In this document: positions 53,196 to 64,000 of the stretch, piece after piece
Layout of the letters: each line of letters begins with the position of its first letter
Numbering within the stretch: the stretch's first letter is position 1
NCBI GenBank assembly: GCA_014825775.1
Contig: MVAQ01000019.1
Coordinates: forward strand, 117,328 to 181,327
Length of the DNA: 64,000 bases
Source: Krasilnikovozyma curviuscula
Taxonomy: Eukaryota; Basidiomycota; Tremellomycetes; Cystofilobasidiales; Mrakiaceae
Direction of reading: 5' to 3'
The notes under the pieces: generated by a model
Told to the model about the DNA's origin: nothing
Seen by the model: only the letters and a program-made list of their open reading frames with translations
Databases searched by the model: none
Position numbers and translations under genes: made by a program

Positions 53196-54382
53196 GTCCC
53201 CCTTCTCCTATTTCAGCGTCCTTCTCAATTAATCAGAACCCAAGGACTTTCTGCGTAATGATGATATTGATGGTGATGTCGTCGGTCACTGGGATTTGGA
53301 GTGAGATTTCCGCTGCGTTTGATGGCCTGTTTCGTCTGTCGGAACAATGACTCCTCTCTCTGGAGGAAAAGGATAATAGGACGAGAGAGGATGAATGTCT
53401 GATTACTGGTCTCTGACTGCTAGTTCGTTGGAGTGTACGTTTCGATGTTATAATTCTGTTTGGAGGTGAGACGTCAGGTCAAGTGGCCTGCCACGATGGC
53501 ATCCCTTCATTTTTCCGGAAGAATCAACGATTTGTGCTTGATTCTCGGTGAGACTTCCGGACAGATTAGTAGAAATGTACCTTGCAATGCCATTCAAGAC
53601 CACAGTGGGAGCGAAAGTAGCGCAAAGAAATTGTAATAGCAAAGCAAAGTAAGAAAAACGAATGAAAATGTCGCAGCGCAATTGACAATCGATCCCTCTG
53701 GAGAAAGTCTTGATTCTTAGACCCAATCACTGAACCAAGTATCCCAGAATCCCAAACGAGAAACTAGGAAAAGTCCAGCAAAAGAGAAAACCAAGACTGT
53801 ATAAGTTTGAGGTTCGATTTTCCTATAGATGGCTGGGTATCTTTCATCTCCTTCATAACATTGACGCCCACTTGAACTCTAGAATTGTTGGCTAGTGAGT
53901 ATGACAGAATGTCGAAGTGGCTTTTTGATAAGGAAAAAAGGAAAACAGGAAAGCGACGAAATTTTCTTGCTTCTTATAGGCGCGAGATGTGGCGTTCACG
54001 CAGTTCGACTGTACAGTTTGTCCTTGAACAGTGCGCTTTCAACGATCACAGATGTTCTGCTGACCATGAAAGCACAAGAAGGAAATAGTATTGGCTGTGG
54101 ATAATCTGTAGGATGACTCGAGATGATTTCTGGTTTGAGAATTGTCATTTTGTATCTGAAAAGAGTTGCGCAACGCCTTGTCTTTCATCGTCATGAGAGA
54201 AAACCAAAAAGAAATCCCCAGCATAATCACATCCACACATAATTCGAAAGACAAAACAAACAACCTCCACTTCCCTCTCATCTAAACAACCTCGAAATAA
54301 TCACTCCCAAAGTAGTGGATGATGGAGATGATGAGTGTGTAGAAGACCGTTGCCTAATCCTTCGTCCGATGTAGGTTGTAAA
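53196..54382. other. Intergenic, about 1.2 kb
   Basis: Lies upstream of the 4E-binding-protein gene and downstream of uL23. Small frames (53448-53726 minus; 53885-54104 plus) are not supported by family or splice context. Nothing notable is seen. Confidence 0.45.
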
Positions 54383-55443
54383 TTAGATGTAACCAGCCTT
54401 CTATACTCGCCAAGATCAAGGAGGGAGCGAAACAAAACGAAGCAGAATGAAGTCAGTGAAGCTCTCCCAACGACGATTCTTTAGGCAACTCCAGGGGAAA
54501 CACGTCACTCACGTTGGCAACATCCAAAGCGTCGTGGTCAGCGGTAAGTCTGACGTAAGCCTTCTTCTTTCCATCAGGTCTATGAGGAGGAAGGGAGAAA
54601 AGGATCAGCAATTCGGTCTTGTTTGAAACTTTTGACCAGTTACACTCCGCGCCAGGTTGAGGCCAGAGTGATTGCCATGTAAGCAGCCTCTTCAGATAAA
54701 GAAACTCAGAGCTTCTCGCCATCCCATCAATATGAGCAAGCGTCTCTTCTATATGTCCTGCTACCTCAATCTGACCCCAAGTGCTCCCAAACGAAAGAAC
54801 AAGAGCTCACCTGATGAGCGTGTTGATCTTGACAACATCAACCTCGTACACCTTCTTGACAGCGTCCTTGATCTGTCTCTTGTTGGCCTTCAAGTCGACG
54901 ATGAAGACGAGGGTGTTGTGTTCTTCGATCTTCTTCATGGCGCTCTCGGTAGCCAAAGGGTGGACAATGGTCCTGTAGGCGTCCATACGTGGGGCATGTG
55001 GGACGGATTTACGTGGGTACTTTGGTGCACGGGCAAGCTTGAGGGTAGTTGGGCGGTGGAAGGAGACGGAGGTTCTGATCTTTCGGGTTGCGTGCGAGGC
55101 CGTTCCCTTGAGGGCAGCCTTTTTGGCAGCAGAGGCCTTGGCAGTGGCTGGGGTAGCTGTGAACATTGAGATTACGGTCGATAGGTTGAGGTGGAAGAGA
55201 GGATCGTTGAGAGTCGGCAGAAGGAAGAGGGGTGACAAGTTCGTCAGTCAACGCATTTTCTTATTCGACCATATCTCCAGCTAGCCCCCCCTCTCAACAA
55301 CCATTCTTGTCTTATCCCTCACAGTCAACCCCCATTTAGTCTATCCTCCAATCCTGCTGCATCGTTCCTCTTGAATCTACCCTCCGCCTTCAGTACCTGA
55401 TTAAAGCTTTGTACTCACCCTTGGTGGAAGCTTTGCCGGACAT
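54383..55443 (-). CDS. 60S ribosomal protein uL23 (L25/L23a)
   Basis: A large-subunit ribosomal protein at the polypeptide exit, docking site for SRP and nascent-chain factors. Start ATG at 55443 (MSGKASTK) followed by a long first intron (about 260 nt). Body: an Ala/Lys-rich N-terminal tail, then [60 protein letters not shown] and, after an intron, [17 protein letters not shown]. The last small exon encodes KAGYI and the stop at 54383, restoring the family terminus (K-I-G-Y-I in yeast). Length about 155, as in the family. Certain. Confidence 0.96.
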
Positions 55444-56947
55444 CTTCTATGGTAGGACGACAATCAGAAACAGAGTAGACGGATAGTTGGGCAGCATAAG
55501 ACTCACGAGGATAAGTTGCTGAAGTTTCGACCTAGCCTAACAACTTGCGCACTCTGTGCCAGAGAGACTCAACTGCAGCGCCACGACTGGCAAGCTGAAA
55601 TTTTCCCACGACCAAAACTATACAAGAACTCACTTCCAATATCTACCTTTCTGGTATCGTAAGAAAAGCAAATACATGGGATCCAGGTAATGTTCAGTTT
55701 AGAAGGGTATGTCAAGAAATTACAACTGCTTGAATTAATTTTGAGAAGTTTCCTGTTGAGCGCCAGAAATGTAAACAAAGACTACTGCGCAAGCTTGGAC
55801 CCGATTTGCAATGCCACCTGAGTCTTGCAAAAGTACCTTGTCATTTAACAGAAGTCTCTGGTGTGATGCTTAGATGAGGAGCACAAATTGACTCTTAGGG
55901 GAGAGAAACTCAAAACACGCGGCGCGAATAACAACTTTGATAACAAAGTATCGAGAGGATGTAACATCATGTGAGGCACAGAAAATAAACTCGTCCAAAG
56001 AATTTGAATAATGGTTCGAAAAGTTAGCTTGTTTGGGCATCGAAAAGGTGAACAGGTGCGAGTTACGACGAGCTGGAAAAGGTGTTCTCGTTCTTTTCGT
56101 CTTTTTCAGCGCTTTGCAGTCATTCCAAGTGTTCCTTACCACGAATGGACACTCAATTTTTGATGATTGATGTTTGAGAAATTCTCCTTGACTAGCTCGA
56201 CGGTCTGATGAGCAGGCAGATGTTCCAAAGCCGAAAAGTCGCATTGACCTTGAAAGGAACTGATTTCAAAATAAGCAGAAGCAGATGTTCAGCAAATCAT
56301 CTTCCAAATATATGACACAACAGTACAGAAGAAGATGGTAAATGAATGAAGGGAATCAGTCTAGAATAAACGTGAAATCAATAGACCTCCCAACTCTGAG
56401 TGAACAAAGCTGAGAGGCCCTCAGTTTCATTAAATCAGTTTTGTAAGTTGTTTAGATCATCATTAAGATGGGTATTGATAGACAACAGTGGTCGTTGTGA
56501 AATAAGAGTGGACGAAGCTTCTGAAGGTGAAGGAAGAGAGGGATTGGTAAATAAGGCTTACATTAAGTGAAGTATTGATGAGTAATTGAGTGGTATCTTG
56601 AGGAGGTAAACGGTCAATTGACGGTGTATTGAAGCATAAATATATGATATGTGTGGATGAGTTGGGTTCCGGTCGGCGGTGATACGACGACTGGGAGCGT
56701 TTGATTTTGCTTGACGAAGTGGCGGCTACTTCTGTATTCGATCAGCAGGTGACTGCAAAATTCCACCAGGAACGATGTTATCAGTCGATTAACAACAAAA
56801 GTATGACTAGTACCCATTCGAGCCGTCGTCGCATACGCATCAGCATGGAAACATCAGATAGAAGATGAAAATAGATACGAGATACGATGATTGCAGTACA
56901 ACTTCTTCGCCGTCCAAAACTAAATAAATGATTTCCTCACGGGTGTA
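55444..56947. other. Intergenic, about 1.5 kb
   Basis: Lies upstream of uL23 and downstream of the SDR. A 124-codon minus-strand frame (55870-56244) has no family resemblance and is not called. The uL23 promoter should be near its 55443 end. Confidence 0.45.
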
Positions 56948-58140
56948 TCACTTCAACAACTCGTCTACAACCTCCTTCGTCGAGCTCCAACAATCGCTCT
57001 GCATGACGCCGATGTCCTCTCTAAACACACACACCTTCCCGATTACTCCACCACTCAGGTACGCGCCTTTGAACATCGCTGGGTTCATTTTCACCTCCTC
57101 AGCAGTAGCAGCAAACAGCACCGCTGTCGCCCCATCCAACGGCGTCCTTATGAATGGTCTAACCATCCACGCGATCCAGCCTTCTCCAAGAACCTTGCCC
57201 ATCAACCCTGGAGTTGAACACGTTCCTGGGTCTACAGATATCGAACTGAGCGCTGGGAGCTGTGCCTGTAGCTCCAACGCGTATAAAGTGTTGGCGAGCT
57301 TTGACGTGCCGTAAACTGAGAACTTGGTTCGCTTTGCCGCCGGAGAGCAGAGGGTGATGGAGGCTGGGGTCGAGAACAAGGCTGCATGTGGCGATATCCA
57401 TGATTGGCCTGCAGAGGAAGAGACCTGAGGGGTGAAAAAGTAGGTGAGAGAGCGCATGAGGGAGATGAAGGATCAGCTTACGGTGACGACCCTGACATCC
57501 GAATCTAAAAGAGAAGCAGTTTTCAAAAGCAAAGGACGAAGAACTTCTCCCAGAATGAAGTGATAGACATGACTGAACGGAGTCACAGAATGACAATCAG
57601 ATCAAGGGATGCTCCATCACGGAAGTCCGGAACAGGTACGTACTTGACCGCCATGACTTCTTCGATACCATCAGAATTGATATGAGATTCAGCAGGCATC
57701 ATTCCTGCATTATTGACTGAAACTCAAGATGGATATCAGTTGCAATCCCAATAAAATACTCAGGCTGAGATTACTCACCTAGAATGTCTAGCCGGTCCTC
57801 CTCACTCAGAAATATCTCCCCAGTCTCCTGAGCACCTTTCGCGCTCGTAAATTTGAGCTCTAAGAAGTGAAGCTGTAGTGAATCCCGATCTGGGTGATCA
57901 GCTCGAATGTTATTGATTGCTGCGGCCGCACGCTCTTGACTTCGAGCAGCCATATAGACTTTGGCCCCATTCAAAGCTAAGTATTCTGCGATGTGGTACC
58001 CTATTCCAGAGCTGCAACCAAGGAAAAAATCCGTCAGATATCTTTCAAGCGGCTATAGAGTAGAAATCCACTCGCCTTCCCCCAGTGACTAACGCTACCC
58101 TCCCAGAGAGATCGGGGATGTACTCGAGGGACCAGACCAT
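56948..58140 (-). CDS. Short-chain dehydrogenase/reductase, retinol-dehydrogenase/WWOX-like
   Basis: NAD(P)-dependent oxidoreductase. Start at 58140 (MVWSLEYIPDLSGRVALVTG). The cofactor loop TGGSSGIG is split by an intron with GC..AG ends (58075-58012). Then KVYMAARSQERAAAAI, DRLDIL followed by NNAGMMP, and the active site YGTSKLAN with Tyr-xxx-Lys. After it comes SVDPGTCSTPGLMGK, the family's PG loop. The C-terminus ends VVDELLK at 56948. About 310 residues, normal for the family. Substrate unknown; lipid or steroid/retinoid-type alcohols are typical of relatives. About five introns. Confidence 0.88.
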
Positions 58141-59511
58141 GGCTTTGCCTTCCAGCCAAAACAAAGAGTGAAGATGGTGTTACTGGGACAGTTGTGGTTC
58201 AGCCTTGCGAATCGACCCGGCAGCATCAGGATCGTGGCGCTGATGTCTCTAGAAGCGAGAAATAGCGTGTGTCTTCTGCCGTCGGACTCTCATTTAGAAT
58301 ATGCTAGAGCCTGAATACTTGCCTATAGAGAGAGTGCGACACCGAAAGATATTCTCCTCCTGTGCGTGACACAGTAGCAATCATCAAACCAGCAGCGTAT
58401 AGCAAGACGAAATGGATTGTTAGGTTTCGAACTACCATTGAGTACAAACAGATGGATCATCGTTTTCAGGTAACTACTTCTGCTTCGTCTCAAAGAAGAA
58501 ATTGCATCCTAACCAGCGTCCCGTCGTACCTACTCATCCTTTTGGCTTCGCTGAATTAATCGTCACAAAGAGGGCTTCAACCCTCCTCTCAGAGATGGAC
58601 TGCTTGCACGTCTTTGATATTGACACTGTTGAAGAAACTTCGGAGGCATATACACATGATGATAGTTGGTGGAGTGAAATAAACATTTGAAAGAGATATC
58701 CATCTACCAACGTCGCTAGCTTTCCTGGTGCCACTGACGATTCGTTTAGTTACAGGTGGAGTAAGAGCGCATCATAATCATCCCTGTCGATAGAAGTTAT
58801 TAATTTCAGGGTTTTCCTGTCCATGGAAACATAGGGAAGGAAAGACATACCGCCTGAGACCTATCATTGCTGCTTTATCTAATCACCATCGCAATCTTCA
58901 TGTCACACATCTTCTTGTTTCCTCTAATCAGTCATTGTCCGCCGTTTCGAACGGAGTATCATAATAGTTGAGGCAATCGACGAAAAGCAGGATGAAATTT
59001 AGTGACAAGAGTGTCTGCTGCTCCGATGAAAATTGGGCGGATCAATGGATTAGGACTTAGACTATTGGAAGAGGAAGAGAAGTCAGTCATCATCGTATAG
59101 CAACGAAATCGTTGACGACGAGGCGAGGGAATGGAATATCTACTCGATGCAACGTGATGCCAGAACATCAACGTCTTCCAGGCGTTGTAGTTTGGATGTG
59201 AGCCATTTGTGAGGGGAAATCTCTCATCGCTTTCTTCTGTTGAGGACCCTGTGCTCGAACTTGCAGGTGGTGAGTTGACTTGAATTCAGAGCAGGCTAAT
59301 GAGGTGGATTGTTGAAAGTGCTGCAAGCTGAAATACGAGCGTCGTTGTGATGGTGCGCTAAGAAGGAGAGTGGCGAAGTGTGAAAGAGTGTGAGGTAAAA
59401 GTTGTTTACAGTTTTCTGTGCGGGAGACTCACCAATCGAATTCAACACGAACTCTTTGAATCCAACACACTATACTTAATAGTCTCACCCCCGCACTATA
59501 GACAGGCCACT
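58141..59511. other. Intergenic, about 1.4 kb
   Basis: Lies upstream of the SDR and downstream of the membrane-protein gene. Frames at 58362-58734 and 58959-59171 overlap on opposite strands and lack family support. No other feature is seen. Confidence 0.4.
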
Positions 59512-60252
59512 CTAATCAACCTTGTCTTTCTCATGCTCCCAAACTCCCTCCGGTAATCGCAATACCACCTCCCCAACCCACTCACCCACCTTGCACCTCA
59601 GCACAACCCACACTCCGACTAGTATGACAGCGACAGTAGGTATGACTGACAGCGGTACGAGCCCCAAAAGCATCTTATCTACCGACAGGACGACCCTCGT
59701 TGCCGTCATAGCGGGCAGGTAGGAGACAGACTGAGGGTGAACTACACCGGTGTAAGTAGAGTTAATGATGATGTATGGAGGTGAGTATTGAAGAGAGTAG
59801 GAATGTGGGTCCTGTAAGGTGAGGAGGCGTTAGTGTTGTCAGCCAGTTGCAAGGAGTGAACCACGTACCGTTGCCAGACTGCTCAGCTTCAGCATCACTT
59901 TGCCAATCTGATCACCTCCTAGGATCATGTTCCACCAATTGTCGCTAGATCCAGCTATTTGTTGGCGGAGGAGATGGGACATGTCGACCCACACGAATGC
60001 CTGTTCTTCCTTTCCCTGAATTTCAATGATATTTGAGTGAGATGAGAAAGGTGATGGCCATACTGAAGATGATGATGCATCTGGAGTGAATGTGTGGATC
60101 TGGTGATTGGCCGTAGGGGAAGGTAAGAAACCTCTGGCGCCTTGGTCTAGGGGCGTCAGAGCAACGACGCAGACCTCAGTGTCTGCTGTAACGAAACAAG
60201 AGGACAGCAACAGTGACAGAACAGACACCAAGACGAAGGGAAAGGCTATCAT
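59512..60252 (-). CDS. Predicted type I membrane protein of the secretory pathway
   Basis: A signal peptide (MIAFPFVLVSVLSLLLSSCF, cleavage near VTADTE) precedes a lumenal domain of about 170 residues, a single membrane span near the C-terminus (LLGLVPLSVIPTVAVILVGVW) and a short charged tail ending EHEKDKVD. One intron, around 59868-59816; the join keeps the frame (LSSLAT followed by DPHSYSLQYS). I do not recognise the family for certain; the layout resembles small ER cofactors such as the GPI-mannosyltransferase partner Pga1, which is a guess. Confidence 0.6.
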
Positions 60253-60610
60253 AGTTTCATGAAGCCCTAGTGTCTAGTTGGGCCAGTGCGACGGTCGGAC
60301 GGTACTCTTTGAAGAAACGCGACTTGTTTTTACTTAGTGGCTCATCGTTACCCAATACCCTTTGAAGTTACAGAGTTCGTCGCTTTATGCCGCCTATAAG
60401 AAGTATGTCATTGTCATCTAGCTCCACAGCTTTCCAAGTAGCACCAATTGAGAAATTTGGGGGAAGTGGGAATTCAATTCATATAGAGAAGACCACACGC
60501 ATAGCACCATCAAAATCCAGAAATCAGAAGAGAAAAACATCAAAAGCCGCAACCAAGGAGGAACCTCTTTTATCTAAAAGCGATTCCATCAAGCGTTGAC
60601 CTTTTTAAAT
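60253..60610. other. Intergenic between membrane protein and uS4
   Basis: 358 bases upstream of the membrane-protein gene and downstream of uS4. A small Ser/Lys-rich plus-strand frame (60387-60599) is not supported. Confidence 0.45.
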
Positions 60611-61840
60611 TTACTCGTCATCCTCCTCCTCATCGTCACCCTCCTTGTCCTTGTTGGCAGCAGCAGCCTCTCTCTTTCTCTTCACTCTTCCGGCTCTAGC
60701 ACCTCCGTAAGGGGAGGTCAGGGCGAAGTCGATGTGCTTTTGGGAGTCGAGTCGGACGACGAAGGATGGAACGTTGACGACCTGGCGGCCGACACGGATG
60801 TGTCGTTGACGGATGAGCACACGAGCGTGGTGGACAGATTTGGCGAGACCGCTACGATTAGAGATGATGGGATGTTCCGAGCGAAGGGAGCAAAACAAAG
60901 AATAAGTGTAAGATTTTTTTCCCCTCGAAAACGCTTGGAGCATGAAAGTTTCGTGAAAGGTGGGTAAACTTACGTCTTGAAGACTTGGGTCTGCAATCTT
61001 CTCTCCAAGAAATCTTCCTGCTTCAAGGCCAAGACGTAATCGAGTCTCATCTTGGTTTCGTCCAAGACACCAATTCTCACGAGACGTCTGATGAGGGCAT
61101 TACCTGAATTTACATTTTCACAAAGAAAGCAGATTAGCACCATATCTTGATGCCAAGAAATTTGACAGGAATAAGGTAGGAAGAGCCGTACCTTCGAAGA
61201 GTCTCTTTGGGTCCTTAACATCGAGCTTGAGGAGTTCACGAGCGGCTCTTCTGATCTTGGAGAGGGTCAATTGAACTGAAGGCAAGCAAAACGACAATTA
61301 TGTCAGTTTGAGAATCTTGATTTCGTTTTGAATTATCGTCCCAGTTCATCGATATCTTCCCCCCTTGATTTCCATCCTTTCCACAAAACCTTCCCACAAA
61401 ACTAGATCTTCGTCTCTGCCTCCCTTTAAACTGGTTCCTGGTTCTGACAACCTTGATGGAAATTCTAAAAGAGACCATTACACTTACTTCTCCAGATCTC
61501 TCTCTTGTTTCTGAGACCGTATTCACCAGCGAGCTTGAGCTCGGCATCGAGACGGGCAGCCTCGAAGGGTCTTCTTGGAACCTTGTAGGTCTATATGAAT
61601 CCAAATGTACAAACAATATATAGCGTCAGTAAAGCTATAACTCTCGAGCCCATCAAATGATTGGAAAAGGGGAAGGGAAACGTACCTTGGAGTGGTTTCT
61701 ATTGGTACCATGAGGCATCCAGTCGTAACACAGTCAGTTCTCATCCAATTCAAAGGGGAATTTTGCTGCCATTCTTCATCTAATTCCATCATCCTATACA
61801 TCTGTGAGACCATCAGTACTAACCTTGGAGCGAGAGGCAT
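60611..61840 (-). CDS. 40S ribosomal protein uS4 (S9)
   Basis: A small-subunit ribosomal protein in the decoding region. Start ATG at 61840 gives MPLAPRNHSK across two introns, then [71 protein letters not shown] and the S4 RNA-binding fold [20 protein letters not shown]. An acidic C-terminus (DEEEDDE) ends at 60611. Length about 190 residues, the family size. Several introns, including a longer one around 61480-61275. It is divergent from eL21. Certain. Confidence 0.96.
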
Positions 61841-62558
61841 CTTGAAGTTGACAGAGAAACAGGAACGAACCCGTGGCGCTGCTTCCTCGCGCAGTGTGTC
61901 TGCAGCTCGCGGCGAGGCGCCAGAGGCTACTTTTTCGCACGCCTCAAACTGTACAGTCTTCGTTATGGATGCCCGCCGCGACAAGGTCGCTTGGTGCCTG
62001 CAGCGCTTGGTTTCGTCAGGTCAGACTCACCAAATCTTCAAGTAACTTTCTGTGAGTGTGCTTTCAAGTCGATGAAGAGGTGTGTGTAGTGTCGAACAGA
62101 GTGTCAAAGAAATGTGAGGTTTGCACAAAGGAAACCCCCTCAAAATTGAAGAAGCACGATAGCTCGACAGGTATTCCAGCGTCAACAGTACCAGCCAGCG
62201 TCAGCAACACCATTGATGACAGCAACTTTGATCTTTTGAATGGAGTGTTTGGTTCGGTGGTACTGGGCTGGACGATGGGTGCAGACGTAGCGAAAGTGTT
62301 AGGCTGTAATGAAACAAGACGAGAGATCCTCAACTCTCAGCCATCGATATCCAGCAGCCATCATCATCATCATCATTAGGACAACGCTCTCAACCTAGCA
62401 GACAAGCCAGAAAATCCAGCAGTCGCTAAGCCTCAACGAAGTCTTTTGTTTCGACTGCCCGATTCTCCGACTCTAGACACTACACACACGTTAATGAGAA
62501 CTCTCATTTACCTGCAATAAACTCACACTTTGAATTCCTTTGTGCCTTTGCAGTCAAA
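61841..62558. promoter_or_regulatory. Divergent ribosomal-protein promoter, uS4/eL21
   Basis: About 720 bases between two divergent ribosomal protein genes; both promoters and 5' UTRs must be here. A TTTGCAG acceptor-like sequence five bases before the eL21 start suggests a 5' UTR intron. A short CAT/ATC repeat lies at about 62359-62377. The co-orientation suggests shared control, which is inference. Confidence 0.5.
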
Positions 62559-63515
62559 ATGCCTCACTCTTTCGGTATCAGGGCTAGGACCCGTCACATG
62601 TTCCGCAAGGACTTCAGGAGTGAGTTGTCCCTTCATTCAACTCCTTCATTCGCTTCGATGATCTGACCAGTGTGGTGACGTTATGTGTTTTGGTATCTTT
62701 TAGAGAAGGGTGTGATCCCAATGTCCACCTACCTTGTCACCTACAAGGTCGGTGATATCGTTGATATCAAGGCCAACTCTGCTGAGCAAAAGGGTATGCC
62801 ACACAAGGTGCGTTTAGAAACTCTTGAAGAGATTTTGCCCCGTGTCAACTGAATTGAAATCAATGAACTGACTTGAGCTTCTCTATCCTTCTTCACCTCA
62901 ACCTTTCTTGCGAAAAATCTTTCTTCCATCCATCATTCGTAAAACTTCATATCACTCCGCACTTTCTCTTTTCTACCCGGTTCACAAAAATAGTTCTACC
63001 ACGGTAAGACCGGTGTCGTCTACAACGTCTCTCCACGAGGTGTCGGTGTCATCATCTTCAAGGTTGTCGGCAACCGTTACATGGAGAAGCGTGTCAACCT
63101 GAGAATTGAGCACGTCAAGCACTCCAAGTGCAGACAAGAGTTCTTGGACAGAGTCAAGAGAAACGCCGCTTTGAAGCACGAGGCTAAGGAGAAGGGTGAG
63201 AGAATCAACTTGAAGAGAATCCCTGCCTTGCCAAGAGAGAGGTGAGTAGTTATTTTTTCCGATGCGCAATGTTTTTTGCGCGCAGCGTCGGATTCGTGGG
63301 CTTCTTTGTTACTGACATTTTTGATATATATTCGCTTTCGCTTCTGTGTTGCAGCCACCACATCAAGCTCGCCGGTAACGTCCCACAAACTCTTGTCCCA
63401 ATCGCTTACGAGACCACCATCGTGAGTTCCTCCCTATCATTTTTTCTCTCTCTTTATCTCTTTCTCTAAGGAAAATCATAACTGAACTGCTCTCCACCTT
63501 GTTTTATTACAGTAA
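62559..63515 (+). CDS. 60S ribosomal protein eL21
   Basis: A large-subunit ribosomal protein. Start ATG at 62559, [19 protein letters not shown]; then [80 protein letters not shown] and the last coding part [20 protein letters not shown]. The protein ends TTI, and the final exon is only the stop codon TAA (63513-63515), after an intron 63422-63512. About 160 residues, as in the family. Four introns. Certain. Confidence 0.96.
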
Positions 63516-64000
63516 ACAAAACACAAATCAGCGTTGTTGTTTTCTTTGGGGTTTCTCGTGCGGATGGTGTGATAGGACGGAGGGAGATGATTTATGGCTT
63601 GAAAAGGATTACACTTCTATGAGATGATTTCTTTTTCCTTCTATTCGTCTGATGAAAAACCAGATTCTCGCGAGAGGAGAAAAGAAACGACGAACAGATG
63701 CAGAGCGACACAGAGAATGACAACCCAAAAAAACTGCGAGACTGGCGACTCGTAACTTGTTCATGCGTTGTTGTCGTACCCCACCCCAATCAACGGAGAC
63801 GGGCTGCAACAGAGAGATACCAAGCCCAAGACAAAGGAACCCGCCCCTCGTTTACAATTATCGCTGTGTTCCATTTTTCCTTTTGGACGCCTTGGACGGT
63901 GGCGACGAGCCTTGGGAGACCAGAGACAGCCAGCCCGCCCGCCCGCCAGCCCTCTGCTCCAAGACGGGGCCTTTTTTGTTCTGGGAGGGGGGGCGAAGCG
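63516..64000. other. 3' flank of eL21 to window end
   Basis: Contains the eL21 3' UTR and then GC-rich sequence with short C/G runs (CCCG repeats near 63935, a G7 run near 63986). No gene is supported in the visible part. Confidence 0.45.

Noticed and set aside
55870..56244. 124-codon minus-strand frame between uL23 and the SDR
   Set aside because: No domain, no homology recognised, no splice context.
61275..61480. Possible C/D snoRNA in the uS4 intron
   Set aside because: A CGATGA and a CTGA are present, but the C box is imperfect and no terminal stem or guide element is visible.
62056..62379. Plus-strand frame ending in a His run between uS4 and eL21
   Set aside because: The His run comes from a CAT microsatellite, and the frame lies in the divergent promoter.

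Overview
The window comes from a nuclear chromosome of a fungus, most likely a basidiomycete yeast of the Tremellomycetes. The evidence is many short introns (about 50-100 nt, GT..AG with CTAAC/CTGAC-like branch sites) in nearly every gene, head-to-head core histone pairs, a PriA/CPL1-type secreted cysteine-rich protein, and fungal-type ribosomal, proteasome and eIF3 proteins. The exact species is inference. Exon joins were worked out by hand from reading frames, splice consensus and family conservation, so gene ends are firmer than some internal junctions.

Layout. 1-7.8 kb: most of a group X-like hybrid histidine kinase (minus strand), cut by the left edge before its ATP-binding and receiver domains. 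8.6-12.3 kb: one copy of each core histone, as divergent H3/H4 and H2A/H2B pairs. 12.6-15.7 kb: two divergent NAD(P)-binding oxidoreductases. 16.8-20.2 kb: ribosomal protein uL14 and eIF3h. 22.2-25.9 kb: splicing factor Cwc15 and a secreted CPL1/PriA-like protein. 26.4-37.2 kb: proteasome Rpn2, an RBR ubiquitin ligase and the PP4 regulatory subunit Psy2/SMEK. 38.4-47.5 kb: mitochondrial uS15m, a Golgi-type glycosyltransferase with a DXD motif, a myosin light chain (Cdc4/Mlc1) and a cytochrome b561-type membrane protein. 48.1-53.2 kb: an intronless unknown protein and an eIF4E-binding (4E-T-like) protein. 54.4-63.5 kb: ribosomal proteins uL23, uS4 and eL21, with a short-chain dehydrogenase and a small membrane protein between them. 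Gaps of 0.3-2 kb hold promoters, UTRs and a few microsatellites.

Most of the window is housekeeping: chromatin, translation (uL14, uL23, uS4, eL21, eIF3h, uS15m, 4E-binding protein) and protein turnover or signalling (Rpn2, RBR, Psy2). There is no operon-like logic. Coupling is visible only in the shared divergent promoters of the histone pairs, the 12.6/14.6 kb oxidoreductases, Rpn2/RBR and uS4/eL21. I saw no mobile element, CRISPR array, tRNA or rRNA gene, and no clear evidence of an undescribed multi-gene system. The most notable points are a degenerate kinase domain on the histidine kinase, a tandem CC-module in the secreted CPL1-like protein, a canonical 4E-binding motif in a Q-rich protein, a 7-nt microexon in the myosin light chain, a GC-AG intron, a stop-codon-only exon, and inverted/direct repeats in the histone promoters.
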